Of a stretch of DNA of 64,000 nt, positions 44,921 through 54,620 are shown piece after piece; within the stretch, counting starts at the first letter, position 1; every line of letters starts with the position of its first letter. Source of the stretch: Sediminibacillus dalangtanensis (lineage in GTDB: Bacteria; Bacillota; Bacilli; Bacillales; Amphibacillaceae); contig NZ_CP046956.1 in assembly GCF_017792025.1 (NCBI RefSeq), forward strand, positions 2,108,001-2,172,000, read 5' to 3'. Position numbers and translations under genes: made by a program. The notes under the pieces were generated by a model. The model searched no databases, was not told the DNA's origin, and was given only the letters and a program-made list of their open reading frames with translations.

Positions 44921-45895
44921 TTACTTAGTAATCTCCAAAATAATCTTTCCTACACTTTTTCTGGATTCCAATAGCTGGTATGCTTCCCTGGCATTTCTCA
45001 ACGGCAGCTTCTTACCAACCTTTATACCAAGCTGTCCGGTTGTCATGTAATGTAAAACACCTGCAGCTGTTTCTTGCAGGACTTCAGGCCGTTCTTTTCT
45101 GGTCGTACCTAAACTAAACCCGAGAACAGAACGACAGCTTGCATGCAGCTGTTTTGCTTCGACAGTACCTGTGCTTCCACTTGAGTTTCCAAAGTGGACT
45201 AGCCTTCCAAAGTGGGATAAACAGTCGAGACTTTCTTCGAAAATACGTCCGGAAACAGAATCTAGAACGATATCAACACCTTTTCCTTCCGTAATCTCCT
45301 TTACTCTGTCAGCAAAATGCTCGTATCCGATCACATGGTCAGCTCCTGCGTCTTTGACTACCTGCAGTTTTTCCTCCCTGCTAACTGTCCCAATAACGGA
45401 ACCAGCTCCCATGATTTTTGCCAGTTGTACAGCCGTACTCCCTACACCCCCGGCTGCCGCATGAATGAGCACCGTTTCCCCTTCATTTATCCGGGCAATC
45501 CATTTCAATAAATGATAACCTAGAAATCCGACAGTAGGACAAGCAGCAGCACTCGTAAAGTCTAATTGTTCTGGAATAGAGAAAGTCAGCTTTTCGTTCG
45601 CTACTGCATATTCTGCATAAGAACCAAGACGAGGAAAACAGATAACCCTATCTCCTGGCCTAAACCCCTCTACCTTATCACCAGCTTCCACTACTGTTCC
45701 TGCAGCATCCAGTCCCGGGACAAATGGAATGGGACCCTTCCATTTCCTCCCCGATCGATTTTTAATATCAGCATAATTCACACTAGTATGAACCACCTTG
45801 ATAAGCACTTCGTTTTCCTTTATCTTTGGAATCTCCATTTCAACATGCTCTAGTACTTCAGGTCCACCAAATTTATTGACTACGATCCCTTTCAT
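44921..45895 (-). CDS. Zinc-type alcohol dehydrogenase-like (quinone oxidoreductase) MDR protein
   Basis: 324 residues; GroES-like N-terminal half (PFVPGLDAAGTVVEAGDKV) and Rossmann half (HAAAGGVGSTAVQLAKIMGA, 20 residues). The zinc ligands of classical ADHs are missing, as in NADPH:quinone oxidoreductases. Substrate unknown. ATG behind GGAGGGGATTAG. Stands alone. Confidence 0.88.
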   Translation of the reverse strand: MKGIVVNKFGGPEVLEHVEMEIPKIKENEVLIKVVHTSVNYADIKNRSGRKWKGPIPFVPGLDAAGTVVEAGDKVEGFRPGDRVICFPRLGSYAEYAVANEKLTFSIPEQLDFTSAAACPTVGFLGYHLLKWIARINEGETVLIHAAAGGVGSTAVQLAKIMGAGSVIGTVSREEKLQVVKDAGADHVIGYEHFADRVKEITEGKGVDIVLDSVSGRIFEESLDCLSHFGRLVHFGNSSGSTGTVEAKQLHASCRSVLGFSLGTTRKERPEVLQETAAGVLHYMTTGQLGIKVGKKLPLRNAREAYQLLESRKSVGKIILEITK

Positions 45896-46056
45896 CTAAT
45901 CCCCTCCAAATTTCTATCCTCTCAACCTGTCATTTCTTGTTCCGCCTTCTTTATTCCTGCAATGGTCCATAACTAGATTAAGACTATTCTCTTATCGATT
46001 AACGGAATAGCAGCATGCTTGTTGACGAGAATCAGGCTAACACGATGACCTGCTTA

Positions 46057-46410
46057 CTAAGAGTGGGGGATTTCCTCGAACAAACCAAGACGATTGCCCC
46101 AAGGATCAGTGAAAGTTGCCCACTTTACCGGAACTTCTTCCCTGGAGCGGATTGAAAATCTCTTTACTTGCAGCCTTTCCAGCAGCCTGTTCCTTTCTTG
46201 CTCGATGGATGCTGTCTGGATACGTAAAGGACCGTTGCCAACTGCAGGCTCTCCTTCTGCTACTTGCAGCCAGCAGCCAGGAAGCAATTCCCATTCGGCA
46301 AACCCGTGATGAGGTTCAAAATCCGGCTGTTTTTGCAAAAAAGCAGCATACCACTTCCTGCCCTCATGGAAATCTTTTACTCGTACTTGAAAGGTAACGG
46401 TCTCGATCAA
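46057..46410 (-). CDS. VOC-family (glyoxalase/bleomycin-resistance fold) protein
   Basis: 117 residues from TTG 46410 behind AAGGAGGAGAA. VOC strands: TVTFQVRVKDFHEGRKWYAAFL and a C-terminal WATFTDPWGNRLGLFE. Metal ligands are not clear. Last of three neighbouring genes VOC-AHSA1-VOC. Confidence 0.82.
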   Translation of the reverse strand: MIETVTFQVRVKDFHEGRKWYAAFLQKQPDFEPHHGFAEWELLPGCWLQVAEGEPAVGNGPLRIQTASIEQERNRLLERLQVKRFSIRSREEVPVKWATFTDPWGNRLGLFEEIPHS

Positions 46411-46423
46411 GTTATTCTCCTCC

Positions 46424-46885
46424 TTATAGTAAATCATTTTTGATGACCAATCCTGTTTCCAGGTATATCTTAAGAAGTGTCATAGCCTCTCCCCAACCTG
46501 CAGCACAAAATAAGCTAGTCTGTACATCAAGGTTGGAAAGAGAATACCCTTTTTCTTCTAATTCTACAATGGTGCCTGCTTCATAGGCTTTCAATAGGAA
46601 TCTGACAACTGTTTCTGACTGACCAGGTTTCCACGAAAACGCAAATAACTTATCGGTATCCATAGCTGTAATTTGGCAATATTCTTCTACCCACTGTCCC
46701 TCTACTCCAAAATTTTCCCAACACAATCGTAAAGTTCCTTTGCCATCCTCTGAGAGTATCAATGTGGTTCCATCCGTGAACCAGGCATTCCAGCCTTCCT
46801 CTGTCGTCAATGCATTGTATACTACAGAAACTTGTTTTTTTATGTAGGTCCGGTGTTTGATAATAGGGGGTGTGCCTGTTTTCAT
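46424..46885 (-). CDS. SRPBCC/AHSA1-domain protein
   Basis: 153 residues from ATG 46885, overlapping the stop of the VOC gene (ATGA). START-like fold: VYNALTTEEGWNAWFTDG, FSWKPGQSETVVRF and the long C-terminal helix. Such proteins bind hydrophobic ligands or act in stress response; function here unknown. Confidence 0.82.
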   Translation of the reverse strand: MKTGTPPIIKHRTYIKKQVSVVYNALTTEEGWNAWFTDGTTLILSEDGKGTLRLCWENFGVEGQWVEEYCQITAMDTDKLFAFSWKPGQSETVVRFLLKAYEAGTIVELEEKGYSLSNLDVQTSLFCAAGWGEAMTLLKIYLETGLVIKNDLL

Positions 46886-47235
46886 TGACAAAACCCCAAA
46901 ACTTCCAGCTTGTTTCCCGATGGATCTTCGATTTCAATAAACCGTCCCGGTGGGCATGGTTTCGGTTCATCCGATACTAACTTGACTCCCTTTTCTTTCA
47001 AGATTTTGATATCCTTATCCAAATCCACTGACTCTAAACCTAATACAATGCTATTATCCGGCGGCACCTCTCCACTTTGACTTGTTTCCAATACAATGGC
47101 TATTGGTTCCTGTTTTAGACTGACAGTGGTTTCACTATAACGTTCAGATACGACAAAATTCAATTTGCCCGAATAAAAGGCTATAGCCTCTTCCATTTCC
47201 TTCACTTTAATCGTTATCACACAGACTTTGTTCAA
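46882..47235 (-). CDS. VOC-family protein
   Basis: 117 residues from TTG 47235, well spaced after GAGGAGATG. VOC fold with MEEAIAFYSGKLNF, and IEIEDPSGNKLEVLGF at the end; the glutamate there is the usual metal ligand. First gene of the VOC-AHSA1-VOC set. Confidence 0.84.
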   Translation of the reverse strand: MNKVCVITIKVKEMEEAIAFYSGKLNFVVSERYSETTVSLKQEPIAIVLETSQSGEVPPDNSIVLGLESVDLDKDIKILKEKGVKLVSDEPKPCPPGRFIEIEDPSGNKLEVLGFCQ

Positions 47236-47286
47236 TTTTACATCTCCTCCTGTCCATTTGACGTAAATGATACAGGAACAGACTGC

Positions 47287-48033
47287 TCAAATTTTCTTCC
47301 CGTTTGCTGTCTTATTCAATTTTTGGAAAAGGAGCAATGGCAAATTGATTAATATCGGCGGGTCGTAAGGCTGGGGTTTACGCAATGTTAGAGATACTTC
47401 CATTTCTGAATCCTCTGTTATCACTAATGGCTGCTCATGTTTGGAACGCAAACAATTATCTGGCACAAAATAATCTTTTATATTTCCGCTCCAAGGAAGT
47501 GCGGCAGCCATTAAATAGTAGGTGCCTGGACGAAGTCTGGAAAAAGTGCAAAAGGGGCTACTACGGGTTATCACCGTTCCTGTAACCGGTGCCTTGTCCG
47601 GAATTTGCCGGCGGAATAACCCGACAAAAATTATACCGTTAAAAGAGAAGGGAACCCTCACATGGCACGATACAGTTGGTTTCGTAGGAAGAAGGCGGTC
47701 AATCAAGCTGTAATCGGTTTGGGACTCCATAAAAGTGGCAAGCCGTTTCGTTTCTGATGAAAATTGTTTAGGAGACAATCCAACATTATGTTTAAAGCGA
47801 CTGCTGAATGTACCGATACTCTTAAATCCCACCTGCAAAACTGTTCGTAACACCGAATAACTGGAGGAATCTATCAACTGTTGTTTGCCTTTCTGAATTC
47901 GGATTGCAGACAGATATTGACGTGGAGAAACACCCGTCACTTCTTTAAATATTCTTGTGAAATGATAAACACTGTACCCGGCATTTGCTGCTATCTGCTC
48001 AGAGGTAAGCTCTTCCTGCAAATGTTGTTTCAT
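47287..48033 (-). CDS. AraC-type regulator with early amber codon
   Basis: 248 residues if started at ATG 48033. N-terminal double helix-turn-helix (LTSEQIAANAGYSVYHFTRI; VLRTVLQVGFKSIGTFSSRF), then a ligand-type domain. In the same frame, upstream, stand ATG-GAA-GAT-TAG (48064-48075) and ten codons EQTVVQAIEY that complete the usual first helix. So the true start is probably cut off by a stop at codon 4, and the remaining ATG has no good ribosome site. Possibly non-functional. Confidence 0.7.
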   Translation of the reverse strand: MKQHLQEELTSEQIAANAGYSVYHFTRIFKEVTGVSPRQYLSAIRIQKGKQQLIDSSSYSVLRTVLQVGFKSIGTFSSRFKHNVGLSPKQFSSETKRLATFMESQTDYSLIDRLLPTKPTVSCHVRVPFSFNGIIFVGLFRRQIPDKAPVTGTVITRSSPFCTFSRLRPGTYYLMAAALPWSGNIKDYFVPDNCLRSKHEQPLVITEDSEMEVSLTLRKPQPYDPPILINLPLLLFQKLNKTANGKKI

Positions 48034-48090
48034 ATATTCAATTGCCTGAACAACGGTTTGTTCCTAATCTTCCATTGCTTCTTCTCACTT

Positions 48091-49548
48091 TCATGATTCG
48101 TTATCCTGAATGATTCTTCGCTTTTCTTTATGGGGATCGGCAATAATCCGATCTGATTCGTTGAAAATCTTCGTTTTCCTTACTTCCAGATCATACGCAG
48201 GCCAATCCGATCCTGGCTCGCCAGTCCTTGCAAAAGAAACCCATGCATTTTGCATTCGTGTCGACAATTTTTCCAATGACATTCCCACCTCTACCTCTAG
48301 CTTCCAAAAGTAATCGAGGTTTTGAAAGACAAACGGGATTTCTAAAGCATGAACAGCTTTACCCGCATAAGGATGGCCCGGGACATGCCAGTCGAATCGG
48401 TACATCCAAACAGGTGCATAATTGGTTTGTGCTTCAGCAAATTCCAAAGCCGGTTTCCAAAAAACAAAATCGGTAATCAATCGAGCCTGTCCCTCAGCAC
48501 TAGGCGGATAGTATTCTCTTATTTTATCGGCATTTTCTCTGCCCGCCATACGCTTGACGATTTCGTCCATTTTCCCTTCAGGCATCTCTTCGGTATCCGG
48601 CCTGACAAAAAATACCCCTTCATCATGGTTGGTTCCAATCATCAATGGTATATCTGCTGCCGAACCAGCAGCAACCGCATCGGTAGGGTACTGCGGGAGC
48701 GTATTGTCATCAATTGCGGGTTGAAAGAGAAGAACCGACTCATCTCCTCCATTCTCCTGATATACTTCTTCGCTTGCTTTCATAAGAGAATCCAGCGATT
48801 CATCTTTTATAGCTGACAAATGATCCGGTTCAATATCCAGCATACTGATAAAGTCTTTCGCAATATGCACAGCTTGACCAGAAGGAACAACCTGGGATGC
48901 TCCGCTTTCCATAATGGCTTTGTTAAATAGCCCCTTCGCTTGCGGCATCGCGAAGAGTGAAGCAATGCTCATCGAACCGGCAGACTCTCCAAAAATAGTT
49001 ACCTGCTGGGGATCTCCCCCGAAAACGGCGATATTGTTTTTCACCCAACGCAAGGCAGCAACTTGGTCAAGCAACCCGAGATTGGCTGTAAAATGATCGT
49101 CTAATCCGGCAAGATGCAGAAACCCTAAGGCACCAAGACGGTAGTTCAACGTAACAACCACGACCTCTCCTTGTACTGCAAGCCGTGCTCCATTGTACAA
49201 GTAACTGCTTCCTGCTCCGGAAGTAAAGGCTCCGCCATGAATCCAAACCATTACTGGTAAATCCTTCTTCGATGTGTTTGGCGTCCACACATTTAGATAG
49301 AGGCAGTCCTCAGACATATCCTCCGGATTGATCCCCTGCATTGCTGCAGCTTCGGGAGGTTGAGGACAAACCGGCCCAAAATCAAAAGCTTCACGAACAC
49401 CTTGCCAATTATCCGGTTGCTGTGGCGGTTCGAAACGCAATTTTCCTACAGGGGCCTTAGCATAAGGAATCCCCTTCCAGCTTATGCTTTTTCCTTCGAT
49501 CTTTCCTTTTAGTTGTCCCTGTTTTGTCTCTGCCAGGATTTTATCCAT
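48091..49548 (-). CDS. pnbA: Carboxylesterase, para-nitrobenzyl esterase type
   Basis: 485 residues from ATG 49548 behind GGAGGAATACAAA; the family member of B. subtilis has 489. Catalytic serine S189 in FGESAGS, oxyanion hole in WIHGGAFTSGAG, catalytic acid near NHDEGVFF and histidine near AVHALEIPF. Natural substrate unknown. Followed by the AraC-type gene 58 bases later. Confidence 0.9.
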   Translation of the reverse strand: MDKILAETKQGQLKGKIEGKSISWKGIPYAKAPVGKLRFEPPQQPDNWQGVREAFDFGPVCPQPPEAAAMQGINPEDMSEDCLYLNVWTPNTSKKDLPVMVWIHGGAFTSGAGSSYLYNGARLAVQGEVVVVTLNYRLGALGFLHLAGLDDHFTANLGLLDQVAALRWVKNNIAVFGGDPQQVTIFGESAGSMSIASLFAMPQAKGLFNKAIMESGASQVVPSGQAVHIAKDFISMLDIEPDHLSAIKDESLDSLMKASEEVYQENGGDESVLLFQPAIDDNTLPQYPTDAVAAGSAADIPLMIGTNHDEGVFFVRPDTEEMPEGKMDEIVKRMAGRENADKIREYYPPSAEGQARLITDFVFWKPALEFAEAQTNYAPVWMYRFDWHVPGHPYAGKAVHALEIPFVFQNLDYFWKLEVEVGMSLEKLSTRMQNAWVSFARTGEPGSDWPAYDLEVRKTKIFNESDRIIADPHKEKRRIIQDNES

Positions 49549-49606
49549 TTTGTATTCCTCCATCTCTATGTTGCATATCCAATTCAAAGGTCAATTTGTT
49601 TTATCT

Positions 49607-50095
49607 TTATTTCCTGCTGCCAGGTTCTTTAAGATGTTTTTCCATGCTGTACATCCTCTTCCCTTCATATATCCTTTCATCGAAGGGGGTAAAACCTACC
49701 TTTTTCCAAAATTGCAATGCCCGTTTATTTTCTGCATGGACGGCAATTTGAATACAACCAGCTTGCTTTTCTATCAGCATTTCTTCAAAAGCCAGGTACG
49801 TTTTTTCAGCAATTCCCGTGCTTTGAAAATCCTCCTCAATTAAAAACAAACTGATCCACGGTTTTTTTTGGCGCGGACTCGTCATTCCAAAATCCAGAAT
49901 CCCGATATAACTCTTTTCATACCTGGCGAGATATCGGCTTATTTTTAATTTTTGTGCTTCTCTATATTGGTTGAAAAGATCGTTGTCATCTAGTATTCGT
50001 TTCCCATAGGCAATCAAGTTATATTCTTGCTGAGAATTGATTATTCTCTTTTCAACTTCCAGTGTCTCTGGATTGTTTCGGGTAAATTCAATCAT
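49607..50095 (-). CDS. GNAT-family N-acetyltransferase
   Basis: 162 residues from ATG 50095 (GGGAG upstream). Acetyl-CoA-fold features: FLIEEDFQSTGIAEKTYLAF and NKRALQFWKKVGFTPFDERI. Substrate unknown. Lies 18 bases after another GNAT gene, so the two may be co-transcribed. Confidence 0.82.
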   Translation of the reverse strand: MIEFTRNNPETLEVEKRIINSQQEYNLIAYGKRILDDNDLFNQYREAQKLKISRYLARYEKSYIGILDFGMTSPRQKKPWISLFLIEEDFQSTGIAEKTYLAFEEMLIEKQAGCIQIAVHAENKRALQFWKKVGFTPFDERIYEGKRMYSMEKHLKEPGSRK

Positions 50096-50113
50096 AGCCA
50101 CGGTCTCCCACTT

Positions 50114-50932
50114 TTACAGAGTCTGTTTTCGAAGGCTCCAAATTGCTTTAGTAAATGCGATTTTCATTCCAGCTCTTTCCATATTGCGCATGCTTGCACT
50201 TCCAAAACCCGCTTGTCCGACAAGAAGACGGCAGTTCCTTGATTTTGCTGCAATAGCTCGTTTTTTTATCATGGCTTTATGGACTCCTTTTCGCCTGAAT
50301 TCCGGGAGGGTTGCTGCTGCAGCAAGAACAGCGATCGCTTCTTCGATGTACAATACAGCAATACCGACAGGCTCCCCATCAACGGTTGCCAAATAGAACA
50401 TCCAGTTACTATCCTTCTCCAATACTTGATTATTCACTTTAATAGCTGGTTTAAGAGATTCTGGCATTTGAAATGAATCGGCATATATCGAGGCAAAGAT
50501 GTCAAACTCATCGCTATTCATTCGACGTACGAAAACTTCACCCTCTTCTTTTTTATCCGTTAGCAATGAAGAGACAGGCGCATAGAGGGAAGTGTGGAAG
50601 CCCGATTGATAGTAACCCTTTCCACTTAAAGTGGTCAGCAATTGCTGAGACACGTGTGCAGGTGTTAACTCCCAACGTACAGGAATACCCCGCTGTTCAT
50701 AAAATTCGATTATTTGGTCAAGCAGCTTTTCGTCGCTATCCTCCAGCCCCTTCACTGTATTAAAAGACGGACCAGGAATGCCGGCCGCCGAAAAACAAGT
50801 TGCATGGCCAAAGCGTTTCAAATCAATCCCCATTGGATTGCCCTCTATCTTTTTGATTGCTGACAGTCTGGAATGCAAACAAGATATTTCTGCTTGCTCC
50901 ATATCGTAAGCCAGCTCTTTTGTCGTCACCAT
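50114..50932 (-). CDS. GNAT-family N-acetyltransferase, long form
   Basis: 272 residues. The C-terminal half is a GNAT domain (VGIAVLYIEEAIAVLAAAAT; LPEFRRKGVHKAMI is the acetyl-CoA loop). The N-terminal half has a degenerate GNAT-like fold. Start behind AGGGATGAGAAG. Substrate unknown. Confidence 0.82.
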   Translation of the reverse strand: MVTTKELAYDMEQAEISCLHSRLSAIKKIEGNPMGIDLKRFGHATCFSAAGIPGPSFNTVKGLEDSDEKLLDQIIEFYEQRGIPVRWELTPAHVSQQLLTTLSGKGYYQSGFHTSLYAPVSSLLTDKKEEGEVFVRRMNSDEFDIFASIYADSFQMPESLKPAIKVNNQVLEKDSNWMFYLATVDGEPVGIAVLYIEEAIAVLAAAATLPEFRRKGVHKAMIKKRAIAAKSRNCRLLVGQAGFGSASMRNMERAGMKIAFTKAIWSLRKQTL

Positions 50933-50972
50933 TTTCTTCTCATCCCTTCGTTTTCATCGACTCTCACCCTTG

Positions 50973-51998
50973 CTAGATCGAAAGTAAGTCCTCTTCTATT
51001 ATTTTCATGATTTTAAATGGCCCTGAAGAATGATTGGACGGTATGGCCATCGTTATATTCAACTGTGGATAATGAGCAGAATGAAAACTTACCCCCGGAT
51101 CATAGCCCATAACTTGGTATTTCCAAGGATGGTTTCCTTCCCGGTTTATCCAGACACCGTATCCATACTCCACCCCATCCTTTACTTTGATATGTGGAGT
51201 AAGCAATAGATCGGTTAAAACTTTGCTGAGCAGTTGATGGTTTAAGAGCGCTTCCCAAAGTTTCATCATATCCGGAGCTGTGGTGAAGGCACCACCGTCC
51301 GCTCCCCCTTTTATTGGAATAGAATATATGTTGGTCCTCCAATTCCAATCGTCGTTATGTATGTATCCAAATGCTGTATTGCCAGGCAGCTGGTCTAGTG
51401 AAAAGTAACCAGAGTCCAACATATTTGCCGGTTGGAAGATGTGTTTTTCCACGTAATCGGAAAAAGAGAGGCCGGTCTGCTGTTCGATGATTAACCCAAG
51501 CAGTATGTAACCTGCATTGTTATAATGAAACCTATTACCGGGCTTATCTTTCATTGATTTCTCCTGAAACAAAGGCAGGAAGTCAGCAGCATTTTTCATT
51601 GAATACATTGGGGTTTGTTTCCACAGTTCTTCGAAATCCTCCATTTCATCTTCGTCAAAATAGTCAGGAATCCCTGCACTGTGCGTAAGTAAATGATGGA
51701 TAGTAATCGATTGGTCAAACGTTGGGAAGTCCTTTTTCAAACACTCGTTGAGACGAGAGTGGAAGGACAAGCTACCGCTTTCGACAAGCTGACAGACAGC
51801 GATGGCGGTAAACAGTTTGCACCCGGAAGCAATGCCAAATTTAGTATCAAGAAAGTTAAGTCTTTGACTAGCTTTATCTGCATAACCTGCTGCATGCTCG
51901 AACAAAGTTTGTCCATCCTTTTTAACGATAATCGTTCCAGAGAATCGCTCCTTTTCAACTGCTTCTATTAGACGTTTGCTTGATAATTGTTGTTTCAT
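50973..51998 (-). CDS. Serine hydrolase, class-C beta-lactamase fold
   Basis: 341 residues from ATG 51998 behind AAGGGGGGATAAGG; the longer frame overlaps the upstream DinB gene. Active-site motifs S58-G-C-K61 and Y159-N-N161. No signal peptide, so a cytoplasmic esterase or peptidase rather than a secreted beta-lactamase is likely. Confidence 0.85.
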   Translation of the reverse strand: MKQQLSSKRLIEAVEKERFSGTIIVKKDGQTLFEHAAGYADKASQRLNFLDTKFGIASGCKLFTAIAVCQLVESGSLSFHSRLNECLKKDFPTFDQSITIHHLLTHSAGIPDYFDEDEMEDFEELWKQTPMYSMKNAADFLPLFQEKSMKDKPGNRFHYNNAGYILLGLIIEQQTGLSFSDYVEKHIFQPANMLDSGYFSLDQLPGNTAFGYIHNDDWNWRTNIYSIPIKGGADGGAFTTAPDMMKLWEALLNHQLLSKVLTDLLLTPHIKVKDGVEYGYGVWINREGNHPWKYQVMGYDPGVSFHSAHYPQLNITMAIPSNHSSGPFKIMKIIEEDLLSI

Positions 51999-52020
51999 CC
52001 TTATCCCCCCTTCTTTCCCT

Positions 52021-52485
52021 TTAACTGAGAACGCCATTCGCTGCGTCCCATCTCCCCATGGCTTTGCGAATATAGACAATCTGACCAACATGATATGTGT
52101 GATGCAAGGCCAAATGGTTGATTTCGGAAGCCCATTTTTCCAAATGGGTATCGGAACTAGCTTCAATATTTTCAATCCATTCACCCATCAATTGGTCTAG
52201 CACCTTAAGAGTCTGCTCCCATTCCGGCACGGGGCCTTCTGTGAAAGTCGCTTTGTTGTCATAAGCAGTTTCTTCTACAGATCCACCCTTAAATTTATCT
52301 AAATAAAGCCTATTATAGTAGATTAAATGGTTGACTATTTCCCAAACGGAATGAGTCGTTTCCTTGTTGCTCCAGGAAGCCTCTTCAGCATTTATCCCGT
52401 TTAACGCCGTTTTGATAGAAACAAACCACGTATCCCTGCCATAGCAGGCATTAACTTGGTCCAACAATAGTTTTTTCTGGTTCAT
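52021..52485 (-). CDS. DinB-superfamily protein (YfiT-like helical bundle)
   Basis: 154 residues from ATG 52485 (AAGGAG upstream). Four-helix DinB fold with three metal-ligand histidines placed as expected: NHLIYYNRL, then LALHHTYHVGQI. These are damage- or stress-linked thiol transferase/hydrolase-like proteins; not the DNA polymerase. Function unknown. Confidence 0.82.
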   Translation of the reverse strand: MNQKKLLLDQVNACYGRDTWFVSIKTALNGINAEEASWSNKETTHSVWEIVNHLIYYNRLYLDKFKGGSVEETAYDNKATFTEGPVPEWEQTLKVLDQLMGEWIENIEASSDTHLEKWASEINHLALHHTYHVGQIVYIRKAMGRWDAANGVLS

Positions 52486-52555
52486 TTTTTCTCTCCTTTC
52501 CAATTAAAGAATTACTTCCATTTAAAAGCAGTATTTTCCTGCATATTGTTGGGTC

Positions 52556-53483
52556 TTATTTAAATTGTTCACTTATACTGTCTATCCGATTTGTCCACAC
52601 TCCACCGAAGTAATTTTCCGGCAATCTATTAAGGTCTGCTTTAGAATCAAAGCCCTCTGGCCATTTGCCATTTCCTGCTACGATAATAACCTTGGTATCG
52701 ACTTGGTCCATCAAATTTATCCGGCCATCCCCATAGCCATTTCGCATATTTTTCAGGAATCATGCCTGTCCAGCCGCCGGTAAGGGAAGGGATCAGCCAT
52801 TTTTTTAAAGTCGCCTTAGACATCACCCGCTGGTCGGGAATTATTTCCTTTATTCTTGCTATGGGGGCATTACCGCCATAAACCGTCAGCCTTTTTTTGG
52901 GTTTCGCTAATGCTATTAAGAAAATCAGCCATTTGTTCCCCTTCAGCAGGATCATCGCTTTTTATATGTATTAAAAACAGCTGTTCAGGAAAAGTGGTCA
53001 AAACCTCTGTTAAAGAAGGCATCATTCCAACCCCTTTACCTCGGAATGGATAGCTCTGTCCGTTATCGAAAGTATAGCCATAACCAATATCTATTTTCTT
53101 CAGCTCTTCCATGGTGTATTCAGAAGGAGCTCCGTTCACATTCGTCCGGCAATCCAGCGTCCAATCATGAAAAACGGCAAATTGGTCATCCTTTGTAGGA
53201 CGGACATCTATTTCCACCATATCCGCCCCATACTCGAATGCGGCTTTTATGGAAGGAATCGTGTTTTCAAGATAAGCATGCTCTGGTTGATAAATCTGCT
53301 CCGCTGTACAAGTCTTACCTATTATATTTTCCATCGAAAACGTCTGCGCCAAACCCCGGTGAGCGAGAAGAAAAGGCTGATCCGTTCGGGTTTTCGTAAA
53401 AACGAACTATTATTTAAAAAGACAAATACTGCCAACAATACAATGCCCATTCCTATTATTTTGACTGATTTCTTAACGTTTAT
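52556..53483 (-). pseudogene. Glycerophosphodiester phosphodiesterase, broken by three frameshifts
   Basis: A membrane-anchored GDPD can be rebuilt across frames: N-terminal anchor (IIGMGIVLLAVFVF), AHRGLAQTF, GADMVEIDVRPTKD and FHDWTLD, then RLTVYGGNAPIARI and a C-terminal VIIVAGNGKWPEGFDSKA. Frame changes occur in a T run near 53375, an A run near 52900 and near 52745. Behind GGAGG the expected start codon reads ATA (53481-53483), so the start is probably lost too. Sequencing error is a lesser alternative because four lesions coincide. Confidence 0.85.
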
Positions 53484-53585
53484 TTTTGTGTCCTCCGATA
53501 ATAAAGCAAACCGTTTGCATAAAAACATGATCAAGAAGAAAGGATCCTCACTGTTTAATCCTTGTACGCTCTGGTTACCCTTTTG

Positions 53586-54620
53586 CTATTTATTCCAATT
53601 CCACACTTCAATGCCGCCTAATTGTAATTGATAAAGCTGTTCCTCCTGTTCCAATTTCTCCATCTCCCGTACCGGCCCCGTCACTACTGCGCCGATTACT
53701 TGTATCCCGTGTTCGTTTAAATACTCAAGCCGTTTCTGATCGATTTCTCTCCCATAATAGCGTCCGTGTTCAGTCAGCCATTCCAGGTCCTGGATCAATT
53801 GCTTTTCAGCTTCGGCTAAAGACTGTTTATTCGTCAAGAACAATCGCCAGGAACTCAGTTTGTTCTCCTCATCATATTCGTGTGCAGGCCGTAAAATCAG
53901 CGGGGAGATAAAAGTGAACTGGCCAGCTTGGGAATAAGAAACTTCATAATTGGTTATTTCCCCGCTATAAACAGCCATTTGATTGATTTCCAAATCATAT
54001 CTGGAAAGAAGCTGTCGAAGTTTTTCTGGTGTCATTCCCTTTTTGACTCCTACTTTTACCTGGGCTACAAAACCGTCTTCGACGTTGGCTAATTGCTCGG
54101 TGAGACTGAAACCCGATTGTCCCTTTTCAGCAGATGTCTTCCCAAGCAGGTCAGGAGCGACAGGGAAATTGTTGGTGAATCCATCGTCAAGGTATTTTTT
54201 TTGTTCATCCAAGTGGTACTGTACCTTTCCAAACAATCGTTTTTTGACCGTTGCTTCTCCAGCGGAAACTTTCCAATCCCCAACCTGACGGTAAACGCTA
54301 TAGGTGGATTGCTGTGTAAGAAAAGGGGTAATGGTCGCTTCTCGGGACATCCCTTGTTTTTCGATGGTTATTCCTGGTGTTCTTGTCTCAACCAACGTTG
54401 TGGCCATCCGATCAAAAGCAGCCTGTTTCCCTGACATATTGTAGAAAATATCAATCGTAGACACATACAGCACATATACCAATAGCAGCAGCAAAAGTGT
54501 CCTAATCACTGTGAAACCAATGGAAAACCTGGTCCGCCATACCAATTTTTTCGCTTGTTTTCGATCCTCTAACGGAGTTTGTGATTCATCCCAGTCCGAT
54601 AATACCTCATCTTTTTTCAT
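53586..54620 (-). CDS. Anti-sigma factor (Sigma_reg_N / Sigma_reg_C type)
   Basis: 344 residues: a cytoplasmic start (~1-30), one membrane helix (VIRTLLLLLLVYVLYVSTID, 20 residues) and a large extracytoplasmic domain. This layout is shared by anti-sigma partners of ECF factors in Bacillaceae. The start overlaps the sigma gene by 14 bases. It should hold the sigma factor at the membrane; the signal is unknown. Confidence 0.82.
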   Translation of the reverse strand: MKKDEVLSDWDESQTPLEDRKQAKKLVWRTRFSIGFTVIRTLLLLLLVYVLYVSTIDIFYNMSGKQAAFDRMATTLVETRTPGITIEKQGMSREATITPFLTQQSTYSVYRQVGDWKVSAGEATVKKRLFGKVQYHLDEQKKYLDDGFTNNFPVAPDLLGKTSAEKGQSGFSLTEQLANVEDGFVAQVKVGVKKGMTPEKLRQLLSRYDLEINQMAVYSGEITNYEVSYSQAGQFTFISPLILRPAHEYDEENKLSSWRLFLTNKQSLAEAEKQLIQDLEWLTEHGRYYGREIDQKRLEYLNEHGIQVIGAVVTGPVREMEKLEQEEQLYQLQLGGIEVWNWNK

